DNA of 64,000 nucleotides from Epinephelus fuscoguttatus (taxonomy: Eukaryota > Chordata > Actinopteri > Perciformes > Serranidae): NCBI RefSeq assembly GCF_011397635.1, contig NC_064755.1, positions 23,263,559 to 23,327,558 on the forward strand, read 5' to 3'. The position numbers and the translations under genes are program-made. Below the pieces are notes generated by a model. That model saw only the letters and a program-made list of their open reading frames with translations. It did no database searches and was not told the origin of the DNA. Numbering within the stretch: position 1 is the stretch's first letter; each line of letters opens with the position of its first letter. Positions 45,367 through 59,800 of this stretch are shown piece by piece.

Positions 45367-48300
45367 CGAGCTGAAGAACAAAACTCCATGTAGCTACAGA
45401 CTCTTGTTCAGCAGCTAACAGCTAACGTTAACACAAAGTGCATACTCACAACTCGCTGCTCACACACAGGGGGTGATCAAGATACCACTGATAATATGTG
45501 CTTGCATGTTGATATTCATAACTATGTTTTCATGTGTGTATTGACCTGAAATTAAAAATCACTGTGTTTTCGTCACCACAGCATGTTATGAATGAGCTAC
45601 ATACAGAGCAGAGGCCTGTACTATGAGGCAGGATTTTTAGTTAGCGAGGTAACTTAAGGGTTTACTTTGGGTTTTCAGTACTACAAAGCTGGTTTTCTTT
45701 TCACTGGGATAAATCACTGTGGTAACTTATGCTGAACAGTTAACCTGCACTCAGTTTAAGCCTCGGCCAATGGTGTATTTTTGGTAGTGTTTACAATACT
45801 TCTGCCTTTTTGGTGACATGATTGCAGAGGATGGTTTACATCCCGTGTCTTTGACATTTTGCTGTCTCTCAGCCGCAGACACTTTCAGTACCGTTTTTAT
45901 CTCATATCATGAGAAGCTGCCTCCTTCATTCATGGTTTTGATGATGTCGCTCGTAACTACCACCCCCGCCTCTTTCACATGAAGGCATTTGTGGCTGGAT
46001 AGGAAAACCCAGAGTTGACTTGATTAGTCGATAACCAGCTTTGTAGTACCGGTTAATCAGACGGCCTATGTTGGGGTTAGTCAAACCAGAGAATGACAAG
46101 ATATAGTGGGTACATTAACTGGCTTCGTAGTCAAGGTCTCAGGTCCCTTCCACAGAGGCCACCATGTTTTTCTACAGTAGCCCAGAATGGACAAATCAAA
46201 CACTGACTCTAGATAGGGTGATTTGTGTTTTCCCATTTTCACTTTGGCCACGGTAGTTCTACAAGCTAGGCACACAGGAGAAGTTTCAGTTCTGCAACCC
46301 ACAGGGGAGCCCTTTCGTGTGGAGTTGGAATGTTCTCCCTGTATCAGAGAGGGTTTTCTCCAGGTACTCCGGCTTCTTCCCACAGTCCAAAGACATGCAG
46401 GCTAGGCTAGGTTAACTGGTGACTCTACTTGCCCGTAGGTGTGAATGTGAGTGTAGATGGTTGCCCTGTGATAGGCTGGCGACCTGTCCAGGGTGTGCCC
46501 CGCCTCTCGCCCAGTGTCAGCTGGGATAGACTCCAGCCCCTATGACCCCCAATAGGATAAGCGGTTGTGGAAAATGAATGAATCAATGAATGAATAAATA
46601 TTAAAAATAATGTGATTGAATATAATTCAGTTAAGTCGGCACGGTGGTGTTGTGGTTAGCACTGTTGCCTCACAGCAAGTTCCTAGTCCGATTCCAGGAG
46701 GGAACCCCATCTGTGTCTGTCTTCTCCCCATGTCAGCGTGGGGTGCTCCAGCTTCCTCCCACAGTCCAAAGACATGCAGGTTAATTGGTGACTCTAAATT
46801 GACCGTAGGTGTGAATGTGAGTGTGAATGGTTGTCTGTCTCTATGTGTCAGCCCTGTGATAGTCTGGTGACCTGTCCAGGGTGTACCCTGCCTCTTGCCC
46901 ATTGTCAGCTGGGATAGGCTCCGGCCCCCCCCGCAACCCCCAACAGGATAAGCAGTTACGAAAATGGATGGATGGATAATTCAGTTACATATTAAACCAC
47001 ATGTCAAAGAAATCATACTAAAGAGGTTAAAACTTGTGGTTAAAGACGAACTTTGTCCCTCCAACGTGCTTGTGGCCTCTGTCAGGGTCAGAAAGAAACA
47101 ATAAAAAATATATACCTAAAATATAAAGTACAGTTGCCCCACTTATATATTTTGAATACAACAGACAAAAAGACAAAAGTGTTTTTAAAGAAAAAAGTCA
47201 CTTAGTTAATAGAGCCTTTCACACTCTCCAGTCAGGCCCATATGGATACTTATGACAAACAACGTGTGCGCGTGTTTGTGGGTGCGCGCGCCCCTCCATC
47301 CACGCCCCGCCGTGCTCTCGAGGAGTCCCCACACATCCACTTCAGTGAGCAGATGAAGACAGAGGAGGAGGAGGAGAAGGAGGAGGAGCCCCTGCGTGAC
47401 GTCACTCCATCCCTCCCACCCAGCTTAAATTTACATTTTCTATGGGTCCTGACTGAGTGAACGTGTGTGTGTGTGTGCGCTACAGCAGCTATTGGAGCAG
47501 TTTACAAAAGGCAGAGTCTCGCGGACACACCTCGAGCTCCTTTTTAAGAAGTGGTCCGAGGACGCACCGATGTGGCCTGAACCACTTTGTCAGCTGAAAT
47601 ATTAACTCGAGTTGGGAGAAGTCACGTCGGGGTCGACTTTGAGGTAGGTGTGCATGTGTGTGTCTGGTTTCTGTGTGTTTTTTTTTTTTTTTTCCATCAC
47701 GAGCGCACTAACAAAAGCGGCACGTTTCAACTGCCCTGTCTGCCCCCGTCGGCACAAGCAGCAGGTTTTAGGTGTTTTTAAAAGAAGACTAGAAAGTATG
47801 GAAGTAAAGAAAAGACCCGAGGAGAGGGGGAATGAGGTTGCAAAATACAAACTCTTGCTTCATTGTCTCCTTTTGTTGCGGCGCATGACCGTAGCCGACG
47901 GGACAGTGGAGAACAAACACGTTGAGGTGGTTGTACAGCATGTACAGACTACAGTTCACGTTTACTTTGGAGCACAGTGATACTATTCACGGCAGCTGAG
48001 ACTTTGAACCCTGGGAGAAGAATAGAAGAAGAAAAATAAATCAGTGCTTGTTGTTTCTAGGGTGTCTGAGGTGTTCAGGGGAGATGTTATAGGTGCTTAT
48101 GCTCACGTGATACTCAGGTTGACACAAATCTTCTGAAAATATAAAATCACTCGTTTTTGAGCGCTATAAGTCAAGATTATTAATGTATCTTTACAGTCTG
48201 TAGCTACAACACAAGACTTGCTTTGTTTTTTGCTGTTAGATGCTCATTTAAATGCTCACTACAGCCTTTAGATAGTAATAAAACCCCAACTCTTAAAATG

Positions 48301-49020
48301 AGGCCCCCCCTTTTTTTTTTTTTTTAGAAAACAGCATCAGAAGAAACCATATTTTATTATTTATGTATGATCTGATCCTGAACTCATCATGTATGAGTAA
48401 GACTGTGTGTGTAATACCACAGCAATGACTCCTGCCTCCTGTGTCTCAGCACATGGCTTCGGTCAGAGCTGACACACTGGCCTGTGCTGTCATCACACAC
48501 ACACACACACCAACTGTCATGTGAAGAGGTGTGTGTTTGCATGTGTTTTTGATACGGCAACAAGTCCAGAACTTATGGTGTTTCTTTAGAGGCTCGCTGT
48601 CAAACTTTAACAAGATGTTAAGCAAACAGGGCTGGAGCCAGCTCTTGTCTTGCCCCTGTGTGTGTGTGTGTGTGTGTGTGTGCAGGGTGGAGGCTGAATC
48701 GCAGGCTGGCAAATAGGACTTTAACGGTGAAGTAGTTTAACCTTGGTTCATCAGATGAGCCCTAGTGAGAGGAGAAGTGACAAAAGCAGGTGGAATTAAT
48801 GAGTGTGTTGTACTGTCTAGGTGCAGAGCTTTCAGAAGTGCGTGTGTGCGCAGGGAGGGGAAAGTTTCTCGCACATGTGTTAGTCATTTAGAGCGGAGTT
48901 TGCTAAACGATTTACATCTGTTTTCTGATCTTTGAACCCCCTCTTTCCCTCCTCTCTCTCCTGTTTCTCTTACGCTGCCTCTCTTGCTGTCTTCTGTTTC
49001 CCGTAAGAGCTGATGCTGTC

Positions 49021-49064
<44 letters not shown>

Positions 49065-52000
49065 GGAGTGTGTGTGTGGTGGGTGTTACAACTGGAATGC
49101 TCTCTGCTCCGTTATTATTGCACTCAAAGGAATTTAAATATGTGAATGAAATGTCTGAGTTTCCACTCTATAATGGCATGTGTCCATTAGTGGTTTCTCA
49201 GATGTATCATTATAGAATTGGGAGTCCATGTCCAAGGACTCAACCTGGCCTCAAGAAAAGCAAGGTATGTGGGGTTAGGGTTGGGTGTGTGTCCTGTAAA
49301 GGGCAACTGGCACCCACATGTGTGTTGACAGTATTATCTCCCACAGTCCTGCTGGTCTGTCTGTGGGCACAAAATCTTCATTAGTCAGCAGAACGCACTG
49401 ATCCTTTAGATCCACACTCACACACACTGTTACTGTGTGTGTCTGAGTGTGTGTGTTTTATGATCAGGCTCTGTTACTAGACATTCTGTTCACTAGTGGT
49501 GAGAGACTACCTTGTAGCAAATGTTTTCAAATGTTTTCCCCTGTAATGAGCCGTGTAAACATAGAGTGAGGTTTCAGAGGGTCTCTGTACTCACAGTGAA
49601 GTCCTCATGTTTGAGCAAACACGTCTCCGCTCTGTCCGTTTTCCGCCTGCAGGAATACTTTAAGTAGATTTTTGTCCCCTTCTCTACAAATGTATCAGTG
49701 CAATACTACTTGATACTGAAGCCAAAACAGCACTTGTCTTGATACCTTACTTGTGAAGTTGAATGTACAGTTTTTCTCTGAACCATCTTTTCTTAATGTA
49801 GCAAAACAAACACGGTGGGTTTCAGTGTTGTCTTAACACAAGCAGCCGTGCAAGCCAAGCCAGGACTTTGGTGAATCAAAACAGCGTCCAGTTGGAAAAG
49901 TTACGACTTAAGCCAGGAAATATCTAATTAGAGCCGTTTAGATACTGATACCAATATCGGAAATGCCTGTGATGCTGCCTGAAATGCTGGATTGGGTATC
50001 AGCAATTACTCAAGTCTATGCACTGATTCAATACCACATAACTTACTGATAAACTTTAAAGTAGTTTTACACCTGGATTAAACAGCTGTATGTCTTGTTT
50101 GATCTAAAACAGTAGCCGAAACAATAAGATGCGCTGTGCAGTTACTTGCAACCACCGTTATTAGCCCCTTTGACACCAGATTTTCCGCGAATGTTGGGCC
50201 GTTTTGCCGGCAAGCTGTGAGCGTTTAGACACACAGAGTTGGCGAGTTGATCCGAGGTGCCCAATTTTCCGCCTCATAGGGTAGTCATATTGGTGGAACC
50301 CTTTTAGTTTAAACAGACCGAGGCGGCCCTCCGCAACGGGAGGGACTGTTGAAGACTTGTGGGAGGAGCTGTTGATGACGCCGCACATGCAAGCCACTGG
50401 CAGTGGGAAAACAGGAAAAAGCTGATAGCAGGAATTAGTGAGCAGCTAGTAGCAAGAGGGAAACGCAAACCTGACGGACGCTGTAAAGATGAGCAACTGA
50501 GGAGACAAGGAACTGCGCACCCTCGCAAATGAAGAGGCCATTAACTGTCAGATGACGGGAACGGTGAAGAACAGGCCGACTTATGAGAGAATCGCTGAAG
50601 GACTGACTAGCCGCAGCTTCCCTCCCACATCACTGTTTACGTCACACACTGAGCTACACATTTTGTTACTTGCTCACGCCCCCCATTGCTCCGAAAAAGG
50701 CACATTCTGTATAAACAAAAGTAGGTAGATGGCATTTTGCTGCGCTCCCCGATCTTGTTTTTATACTTCCAATGCTGAAAAAAGACTGATTGGGCTTTCC
50801 TGCAAATTTGCACAATTCCTGTCTAAAAAGGGCTACTGTTTTCACGTAGATAGTGTAAGGTTGCTCATTAGCAAAATTTTAAATTTGATAATACAAAAAG
50901 TTGTCTTTGTTCGTGTTTTACAAATGGTTTAACCTGAGCCAAGCCATACAACAATGAAAGCAATCATTCCATGCCCATACAGTGTTAGCAGGATCGAGCT
51001 GTTAATTCTGGTATTGGAGCAATACTCAGTTTCAGCCGAGACACAAGCTCAGGTATCAGAATTGGTATTGTGAAGGAAGACTGGTATTAGAACATCTCAT
51101 ATCTAATCAGAAAATAAATAGACAGAACCAAGGGATTCCCTCGGTATGTGATAGTAGAGGTGGGTCACCTCACTTGAGGCAAAGACCACCATTACTAACA
51201 TCATGATTAATATACTTTTATGAAATAATATATTAACCTTAAGAAAAAGAGAGTTATACTATTGAAGAGCAAGTCATATAGTCGAGTGTGGCTGGTCAAG
51301 GCTACAAACTTTACTGAGCACAAGACAAGAAGTGTAGAGTCTGGGTGTTGCACCAGCTCTGCTGAGCAATATTCTCCTGAGGTTTTACACCTCAACTGTA
51401 CATTTCCTGACAGAAAACTGTGAAGATCTAAAAAAGGACTTGATGCTAACTGATGGCATTTGACTTAATACCCATATTTCAGTTGGCACTACAGCCCTAT
51501 GTGAGCATAGCCTTTTGTGTTTGCTGGCTGCTAGTGAGCTTTTAGTAATCTAACAAACATGGTCAAATGAATTCATTTCTAAACAGACAGTAAATAAAGC
51601 AAACCCATGCTTTTATTTATCTGTTTCCTCAAACAGTTGTTGACAGCGGTGCTGCTTTGTAATCTGTTATGCCAGTTTTTGACAGACACTTTACAGCTTT
51701 ACAGCCCCCCCTCCATGCAGGCTGTATGAAATATGATGATGCAATCAAAACACGAGTGATGCAATCACACAATCCTACAACGGGACAAAGGATCTGTTTA
51801 CACTGGGCTGTAGTTTTGTTGCTATGGTTTTAGATTATGATGTCACGATTCAGTATCGAGTTTCCTGATAGAGCGCTGGTGTGTGGTTCGTGCGTGTGGT
51901 TGTGTGTTCCTGTGGTGGGTGTCAGTCTATGTAAAAGGCAGGCATTTAGAGGCTTGACTTACTTTTTAGCCGAGCAGGCTCAGGGGTTGATGTTGATTTA

Positions 52001-55000
52001 TGATAAGATATATATGCATGCTGGAGGCTAAAACAGACACACGCACACACCTACAGAGACTCAGCTTCTCAAAGAATCCCATTGATTTTCCTGCTGTTAT
52101 GCTGGAGCTTCAATCACAATAAAGCCCCATTACTGTGCTGACCACTTTGCGTAGTCTTGGAGAATGGATGACACACACAACGCACACACAGACTCCAAAT
52201 GCCTTCCTCGTTGCAGCTTGTTAGGCTGAAGTATAGAAAGATCGGGAGTCTGAGCTGCATGAATTGGATTAAGCCCTTTGTAAGTCAGTATCAAGATATA
52301 TGATCCTGTCTTATTACAAACACAAACAGGAACATACGCCCACGGCAGGACAGAGCCACTTCTTTCTTATGCAGCCTGAAGCCAACAGGGCTCTCAGAGT
52401 GTATACCCCCATGCAAGCTCTGGAAAGTTTCACGAGACAATGAAACCACATGATTGCCTACCATCCCGACTAAAAATATGCATGCCATGTACATGCTGTG
52501 TATTTTGAGTCATGTCAAGCATAAAGCAAAGAATCAGAGAGAACAAAGACTCCTCATTCAGCCTGCATTTGGACACCTGGTTACCTCATTATACATGTGC
52601 GTGCAAGATCAGCTTGCACCCCTGTGTGTCTGTCTGTCTGGCAAACTGTAGATTGTCTGGTTGCCCGAGGTAACAGTTGTTATTGGGGTTTTCTCTACCA
52701 GCATGTAAACAAAGGAGAACCTCCCAAATCCTCCCCGGTGTGCCCTCCAGCCAATGAGATCGGAGCTCCCAGCTGGGCTCAGCCAGTAGACGGAGAGGAG
52801 GGGCGTTCCTCTGCTCCATAAGGAAAAAGCAGCAGTAAAGCACAAAGCTTTGAATCTGAAAGTGGAACAGACAGCAGAGCCATAACAAAGACTCCTCCTT
52901 TATGACTGAACGCCACTTCACACTGCTGAGCCAGACATAACGGCTGTGGCTTTTTTAACTATATGGCTTTTACACCGCTACGGAGACAGATACTGGAACC
53001 ACATTTATAAGGGTGATGTGTGTGAGGAATGTGTAGTGTACGGGCAGATGTTTACATCTCAGTGAGGAGGAGCCACATGAAACGTGCTTGCGCTCTGTCT
53101 ATAATTTGTCTTCTGTAGGGTGTGTCTGTGTAGCAGAAACCGTCTGGATTCTGTGCGTCTGTCTCAGTCCACCTGCTCCCATCATGCCTATACATATATG
53201 TACATGACCATGTGTCAGAGTCAGCTGTGAGAGAGTATAGGCCAGCCTTTTGTATTTGACTGACAGGTGTGACCCCAAACTGTACCCCCCTCACCAATTA
53301 TTCATGACATGTGTTCACAATTGGGCGTGAGTAAGCACTTTGATTTTAACCTTTTGAAGGAAAGTGCACATACCGTGCGTCCAAATGTTCCTGTCACTCA
53401 GAGGTGTCGGGGCATGAATGTAGGTCTCCGGCTGTGTGCCCCTACATGTATATGCTGTTGTGTGCCCAAAGCGATAATCACTTTGCAGGTTCATCACATT
53501 CCCATAGCGTGACTCAAAAGTGGTGTCTGTGCCTTTTCAATCCACCCCATTCATTCTGTAATCTGCCTCAGCCCGGGGCTCACAACGTGTGGCAACAGGA
53601 CTGTGCACGAACCACCGCATTAAATAACTTCAGGCAGTACTGGACACAAACTGTCAGCACAGGCATGTTTAAATTCAAAGCATGAGATCACAGATAACAT
53701 AATCAGCTTCTGAGTCACATCATTTTTTTTAATGTTATTTCAACAATAAAAATGTCTGTTACTCTTCATCCGAACGTGTTGGAGACCGATCAGAATGTCA
53801 GTATACTTGGCTTGTGCTGCAATAAACTCCTAAAAGCCAGATATGGAAGTGGTCAAACTCGCATAACAATCAGACAAGACCAAATGCAGCCACAGTGGTT
53901 ATCCCACAGATGCAAGACAAGTAGAGGGATAGAAAGTAGCACAGACAGATTTTAAGAACTGCACAGCCACAAGAGGCGACCGTTTCTAAGCCACGATCAC
54001 AACACTGTGATTCCAGTCAGACCTCAGAATCACATTAACATTGTACATAATCGTTGCCAAAGTGATGAATGTGCTGTCTTTTTTCTCCCACTTTTTTGAA
54101 GTAGAGACCAAGAACTTACTTGTGTAGAACACAGATAAAAGAAGAGTTGTGAAGGTTCCTCTATTTTGAACTGTTACTCAGAATTACAATGTCAGGTGTA
54201 AAGCAAAAGCCTTTGTGTGATGGACTTGTTTTAACTTAAAACTTCCACTTCACTGTCTTAAAGGGATAGTGCAGATTTGAAGTGGGGTTGTGTGAGATAC
54301 TTCACCACAGTCAGTGTACCTTAAGTAGATGTCAGTCAGAAGGCCCGCAGTTTGGAGAAGCAGGCAGGAGTACTGCTACAGAAGCTAAGCAATGGACTGC
54401 TGTGGGCGGGGGCAGCAGCAAAAACTATTTAAGCCACCAAACAAAATCAATATAAGTGTAAGTGTGTGTTATATTTAGAATATTTTCCTTAGGGATGCAT
54501 GCTGATATCAGCATGTCATCAGTTCAGCTGATTTTGGCTTTAAAATTAAATATCAAAACTGGCCAACATGCCTTTTCTCAATTCACACAATGACTGAATA
54601 TTACATACACTGGGAAGTATTTCATGTCTCCGTCTGATGGTGGGCCATCGCAATAAGAGTATGCATGCATAATATGATGCTAATTCCACTACAGAAGAGA
54701 CTTAATGATCACTAAAATTTGTTGGAGAAAAAAGGGGATATATTGATATCAGTATTGGTTATCAATCAAATGGGTTGTTAGATATTGGCATAACGGATAC
54801 CCGCAAAAAAATCAAGTGTTGTTCATAGCTACTGTACCTCGCTGTCAGACAGCTAAAGCTAAGGATGTGATGTTCATCTATGCTCACTTTAAAGCCATCA
54901 GACTCCTTTGACAAAAACAGTAATTTTAACTCAGTGGTGCAGTGGTTGGCACTGTCGCCTCACAGCAAGAGGGTTCTGCGTTTGGCCAGGGCCCTTCTGT

Positions 55001-56781
55001 GTGGCGTTTGCATGTTCTCCCAGTGTCAGCATGGGTTTTCTCAGGGTGCTCTGGCTTTCTTCCACAATCCAAAGACATACAGGTTAGGGTAATTGGCCAC
55101 TGTAATTTGCCCATAGGTGTGAATGGGAGCATGAATGGTTGTCTGTCTCAATGTGTCAGCCCTGTGATAGTCTGGCAGCCTGTCAAGAGTGTACCCTGCC
55201 TCTCGCCCAATGATAGCGGGGATATGCCCCAGCACACCTGTGACCCTGTATGAGGACAAGCGGTTACGGAAAATGAATGAATGAAAACAGGGAAGTTTCT
55301 GATTTACCGCTGCCTCAATCAGTTAGTTTGTTTGTGGTATTGTGTGACTGTGGTGAATCTAAACTGAGAAAGGGCCAACTGACAGCAAGATAAAGCATTG
55401 GAAATACGGATAATGATATTTTTTACATGCGCTTTTTTTTTTTTTTTTTGTTAAATACAATTTGCTGCTGCCCCTGTCCACAGCGGTACATTACAGTACA
55501 TAGCTTCGGTGGCGGTGCTCCTGCCTGCTTCTCCAAACTGGTGGCATGCAGACCGCTATCTACTGTATGTAATACACTGACTATGGATAAGTTTCTCATG
55601 TAACCCCCACTTCAAAAAATCTGAACTATTCCTTTAACAGTACATGACGACAGCAACAGTGATACAATAACAACACATCAGCTGACAGTCTTTATACATA
55701 TATAGACATCAACCATAAACATTTTTGATAAGGATTGCTTAACTTTGTTTTTAAAGAACATATATTGTGACAAAAAAAGCAAATATATTTATGCTGTATT
55801 TAGGCCAATGCTAGTTTATCTGCCAAAAGCTAATATCAGCCCAGAAGATTTATCAGTTTGGGTCTGCTGGAAAAAAAGGTTATTAATGTTCCTCAAACTG
55901 CAAGTGAAGACAGAAAAAAGTTTTTACAGTAAACACTGTGCAGCCAGACATATGAGAACAACGTTAGAGGGAGAGAGTCGCAGTTATATAAATGTTTTTG
56001 TTTGAATATTACTCTTGGCTGCCAGGGGTAGTAATGAGTTTGGGTGTTTACTTTTCATTATGACAGTCTATAGAGCCGCCTAGTACTCCCTTAATGACAT
56101 CAGGATTTTAAACATCCACAGACTCGCACACACACGTACAGTACTGCATGTAAAGCCAACTAGCCCACGCCTCCCTCACATGACGAGCCATGTGTTATAT
56201 CACCCTTTCATTGTGTGGGTGTCGGGTGTTTGTGCTTGGATGTGCATCTGCATCTGTGTTTTATGAACCCTAAAACCCCGATTGTAAATTCCCATACCCC
56301 CGCGTCTCCCCAGTGACATCATCACACTGTGGGAGCAGGGTGGGTGCTTTTGGAGGTCAGTGCACGATGAGGCCCCAGAATTCCCCAGCTCCTCTTCTCC
56401 TCAGCTCCAGACCCTCACTCTGAGGCAGGAAATGCAAAACAGATCTCAACCCCCAAATTCCCAAGAATACTTTAGAGTTCCCCTCTTATTCTCTGTCTTT
56501 GTTTCTCCATAAGATCATCTCAGAATTCAGTCCTCTTTGGTCAAATGTTAGATGTATTTGTAATCTGAATGTACATCTTCATCGTGTGTCGACTGGCAGT
56601 AGCTGTAAGTTTGAGCTGTGAACTCAAACTGAAACTGTTGATGGCACTGTGAACGGACAGAAGCGTGTTAATGATACTGACTAGTTCACTGTGTTCATGT
56701 TTTGTCTTATCTTGGCTGCATCTTTGTTTGGCATGCACTGGCAGGTCGGTTTACCCTGAGGGTAACTCTCTTATCGTTTTG

Positions 56782-56832
<51 letters not shown>

Positions 56833-59800
56833 CAAGACTGAAAGCAACTGCTGTGGGTATGATGGTTGTTTTGTTTTTTATTTTTAGTTGATACTGTTCT
56901 GTTTTTATAGGTGCTGGTTATGGGAAACAGCGTTTCTATTTTTCGATTCTGCACTCTGGAAATATTGTGCACACGTACGTCACTGCGCTGCCCATCATGA
57001 TTTATGTGTCGTCACGAGGGAGCCTTGTAAATGAGCGCGTATGCGGAGCCCGTCCGGGAAATGAGCTCATTGTCACTACCAGAACCCCCAACTCTCTGCG
57101 ACTCTTTCACTTTCTCTGTCACTTTCTCTCCTTCTCTTACACATCCCCCCCCCTGCTCTCCCTCCCCCCATTTCCCCCACAGCTGTCAGTTAAAAGCTCA
57201 TCTACGTGTGTGTTTTAATTAGAGCCGCCCCTATTTATGGCTGAATGGCCGCTTCATTAACAGAAATGCTGGGAGACGCACACTCAGATCTCTCCGGCTT
57301 GTAACACGCAGCGAGGGGGGGAAAGGGTGTGTGCATGTGTGTGTGTGAGAGAGAGAGAAAGAACGGGGTGTGGGGGTTGCTTCAGGGGTATTGGTGACGC
57401 AATTTCCCCTGAGGGGCGGACCTCCCATCTGTGAGTGGAATAGACAGGATCTGGCCAAAAAAAAGATAAAGAGACTGTGAATAAGAGGAACTATATGGGA
57501 CAAGAGGGGGATAAAGGAACAAGAGAGCACATCGTAAATTAAGTTCCAAGAAATGGTATTTTTCCTCAGTGTTTTGTTAAATCACACTGTGTTTCAGATC
57601 CAAAGCCAGCTGATCTTGCTTTCCCTTTACATATGTATGCATCTATGAACAGGATATGGCCAATTTATACCTTTTTGTTGAGCTTCTTTTGGTGGCAGCG
57701 CTCCAAAACTGCAGCTATATTAAGGACAGTACATATAAAGGTCAAAATCTTGGGTACATAATTCTAGTTTAGTGTTTATTTACATGTAATTGTTCACTAA
57801 GCTTCCTTAAGAATCACATATGGGTAAAAGAATTGAACTGCTCTTTCAAAAGATGAGTCCCCTTTTCATGTCGGGTGTTTCCATGATCGGCACACATCAA
57901 ACTGGACGCTAAAATGCTGATCAGTCCTTTTCATGAGCCTGACCCCTGCTTACCTTTTGTGCAAGATACTGTGAAAAACAAATCCTGGCACGGTCATGGT
58001 GGAGTGGGTGTGGTCAGCCATGTGTTCACAACCAATGACAGTCGGCGGCACAACCCCACTCTGTGCGGAGCTCTGGATGGTCTGCTCTGTTTGTGCCTGT
58101 ATCCTGGAGGAGGACAGTGGGGTCAGATGGTGAAGCAGGCCACCAGCTGCTCTCCTCGCCTTCATTTTGTCTCTGTCTTTGGAGGCTGCAGCAGGAAGAA
58201 GCCCGCCGTTGACTCATGAGAGTCGTCTGTCTGTTTCCTTACCCAGTCTGTCCATTTTAGTAGCGATCCCAACATCAAGTTATTGACCTCCTTCTTCCCT
58301 GCCATGCCAGTCACAGTGCACTTTTTGTAAATGTTTCTCTTTCCTGTAGTATTCGCAGTAATGTCTGTCTGCCTTCCCAGCAGTGAAACCAAAGAGGAAC
58401 ACCGATAATGGCCAATTTGTGTTTCCAAACCCATTCCCCCATCATTAGCCTTTCTGCCCATCTGTGCACCTCTCTGCTGAGTTAGAGGAGCAAGATTGCT
58501 TTTCATGCATAGTATTTTTAGAAATGGATATACACATATTTGTGTGTAGAATAAGTTTTTAGGGTCAGAGTTTTTAAACCTGTACTTATTGTCTAACATA
58601 AGTCTAATATTCAATCACGTGTAGATCTGTTTTTGGTCTCTTAAACTTCTGAGAAAACTATCTGGCTGCTAAATTTAGCTGCTCCACAGTGTTGCTGCCT
58701 GAAACAGTATACACACATTTTCAGTAATACACCACTGATAACACGCTCACACAGACTCCAATTGTGAAAGAAGTGTATTGCATCTTATTTAAAGATTCAA
58801 ATAAAAGGAAGTACTTGGATGAATGTGTCTGATAAAGATGTTTACAGTAGCGTCTGTGTTTGAGTGAAAGTATACCACAGTCGCAGGCTGCGTTAGAGCT
58901 GATAGAATGACTTATCGTAGATGGATAAGAGTGGCTGCGCTCACCCTGCCAACTCATTGCATCACTGCGGGCAGCTCGGCTATATGAGCACACACAAAGA
59001 CTTGCATTCATAATAGGGACTCATTTCTCAATTTCCCCCCCCTCAACTGTCCTCCAAGTCGCCATGGAGACCTGCCATCACCCACACTGCATTTAGTGAC
59101 ACAGCATTCAGGAACAGGAAAGAGCTTCTGCCAACTGACATCTTAAGCCTTCTAATGGGCGACACTTAAAGAGACTTTCAACGACTAAAAAACAGCCTCA
59201 AAGCGGCCATAATCAATATATAAAAACAACAATATATGTACGATATGAAATCAGTTTTGTGCATGGTGTCACTCAGAGATGAAGCTACAGAAAACTGCCT
59301 TCCAGCTTTGCAGTTAATTTCAGCTTCACAGAGATTTTTAGCGTCTTTTAGCTCATTGTTTTTGTTTTTTCCAGCCTGAAACCACTTTGGTTCCCTCTCA
59401 TCAAGAACTCTTTACACTTAGACTGTACAGAAATGTGGATTTAACTTTCTGTGCTACTGTTTAAGCCTTCTTTTGCTATTTTTCTGACGTGACTGATCAG
59501 ATATTTCCGAGCTGCCCGATTCAAAAATGTGACATTTCACAGAACATGAGATCATCACAGTCATACACCGGTCATTAGGATGACAGGGAGAGAGTGAAGT
59601 AAACAGAGACAGGCTCAACTTGCCAGCCCGCTTTTCTCCTGTCGTCGACTTTCCTCTGACCCAGTTTTTCTCCTTTCTTTTCCATTGTTTTCACCAATTT
59701 TCATTTAATTTTATCCCTGAATTTATGCGTGGACATTTGAATCCTCTAGACGTTGCCTGCTTTTATTTTTTAGAGTGCCTGGATTGCCTTTCTGTGTATC

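Noticed and set aside
47242..47460. Glu-rich 72-codon open frame beside the CRE
   Set aside because: The acidic run comes from a GAG-type simple repeat; the frame ends before the candidate exon and shows no homology.
52740..52870. Another fam107b promoter (CCAAT at about 52752, GC-richer sequence)
   Set aside because: No donor site, TATA or initiator arrangement was convincing; left out as too weak.
58162..58614. 150-codon minus-strand open frame
   Set aside because: No recognisable domain, no splice partners, and located inside a fam107b intron; consistent with chance.
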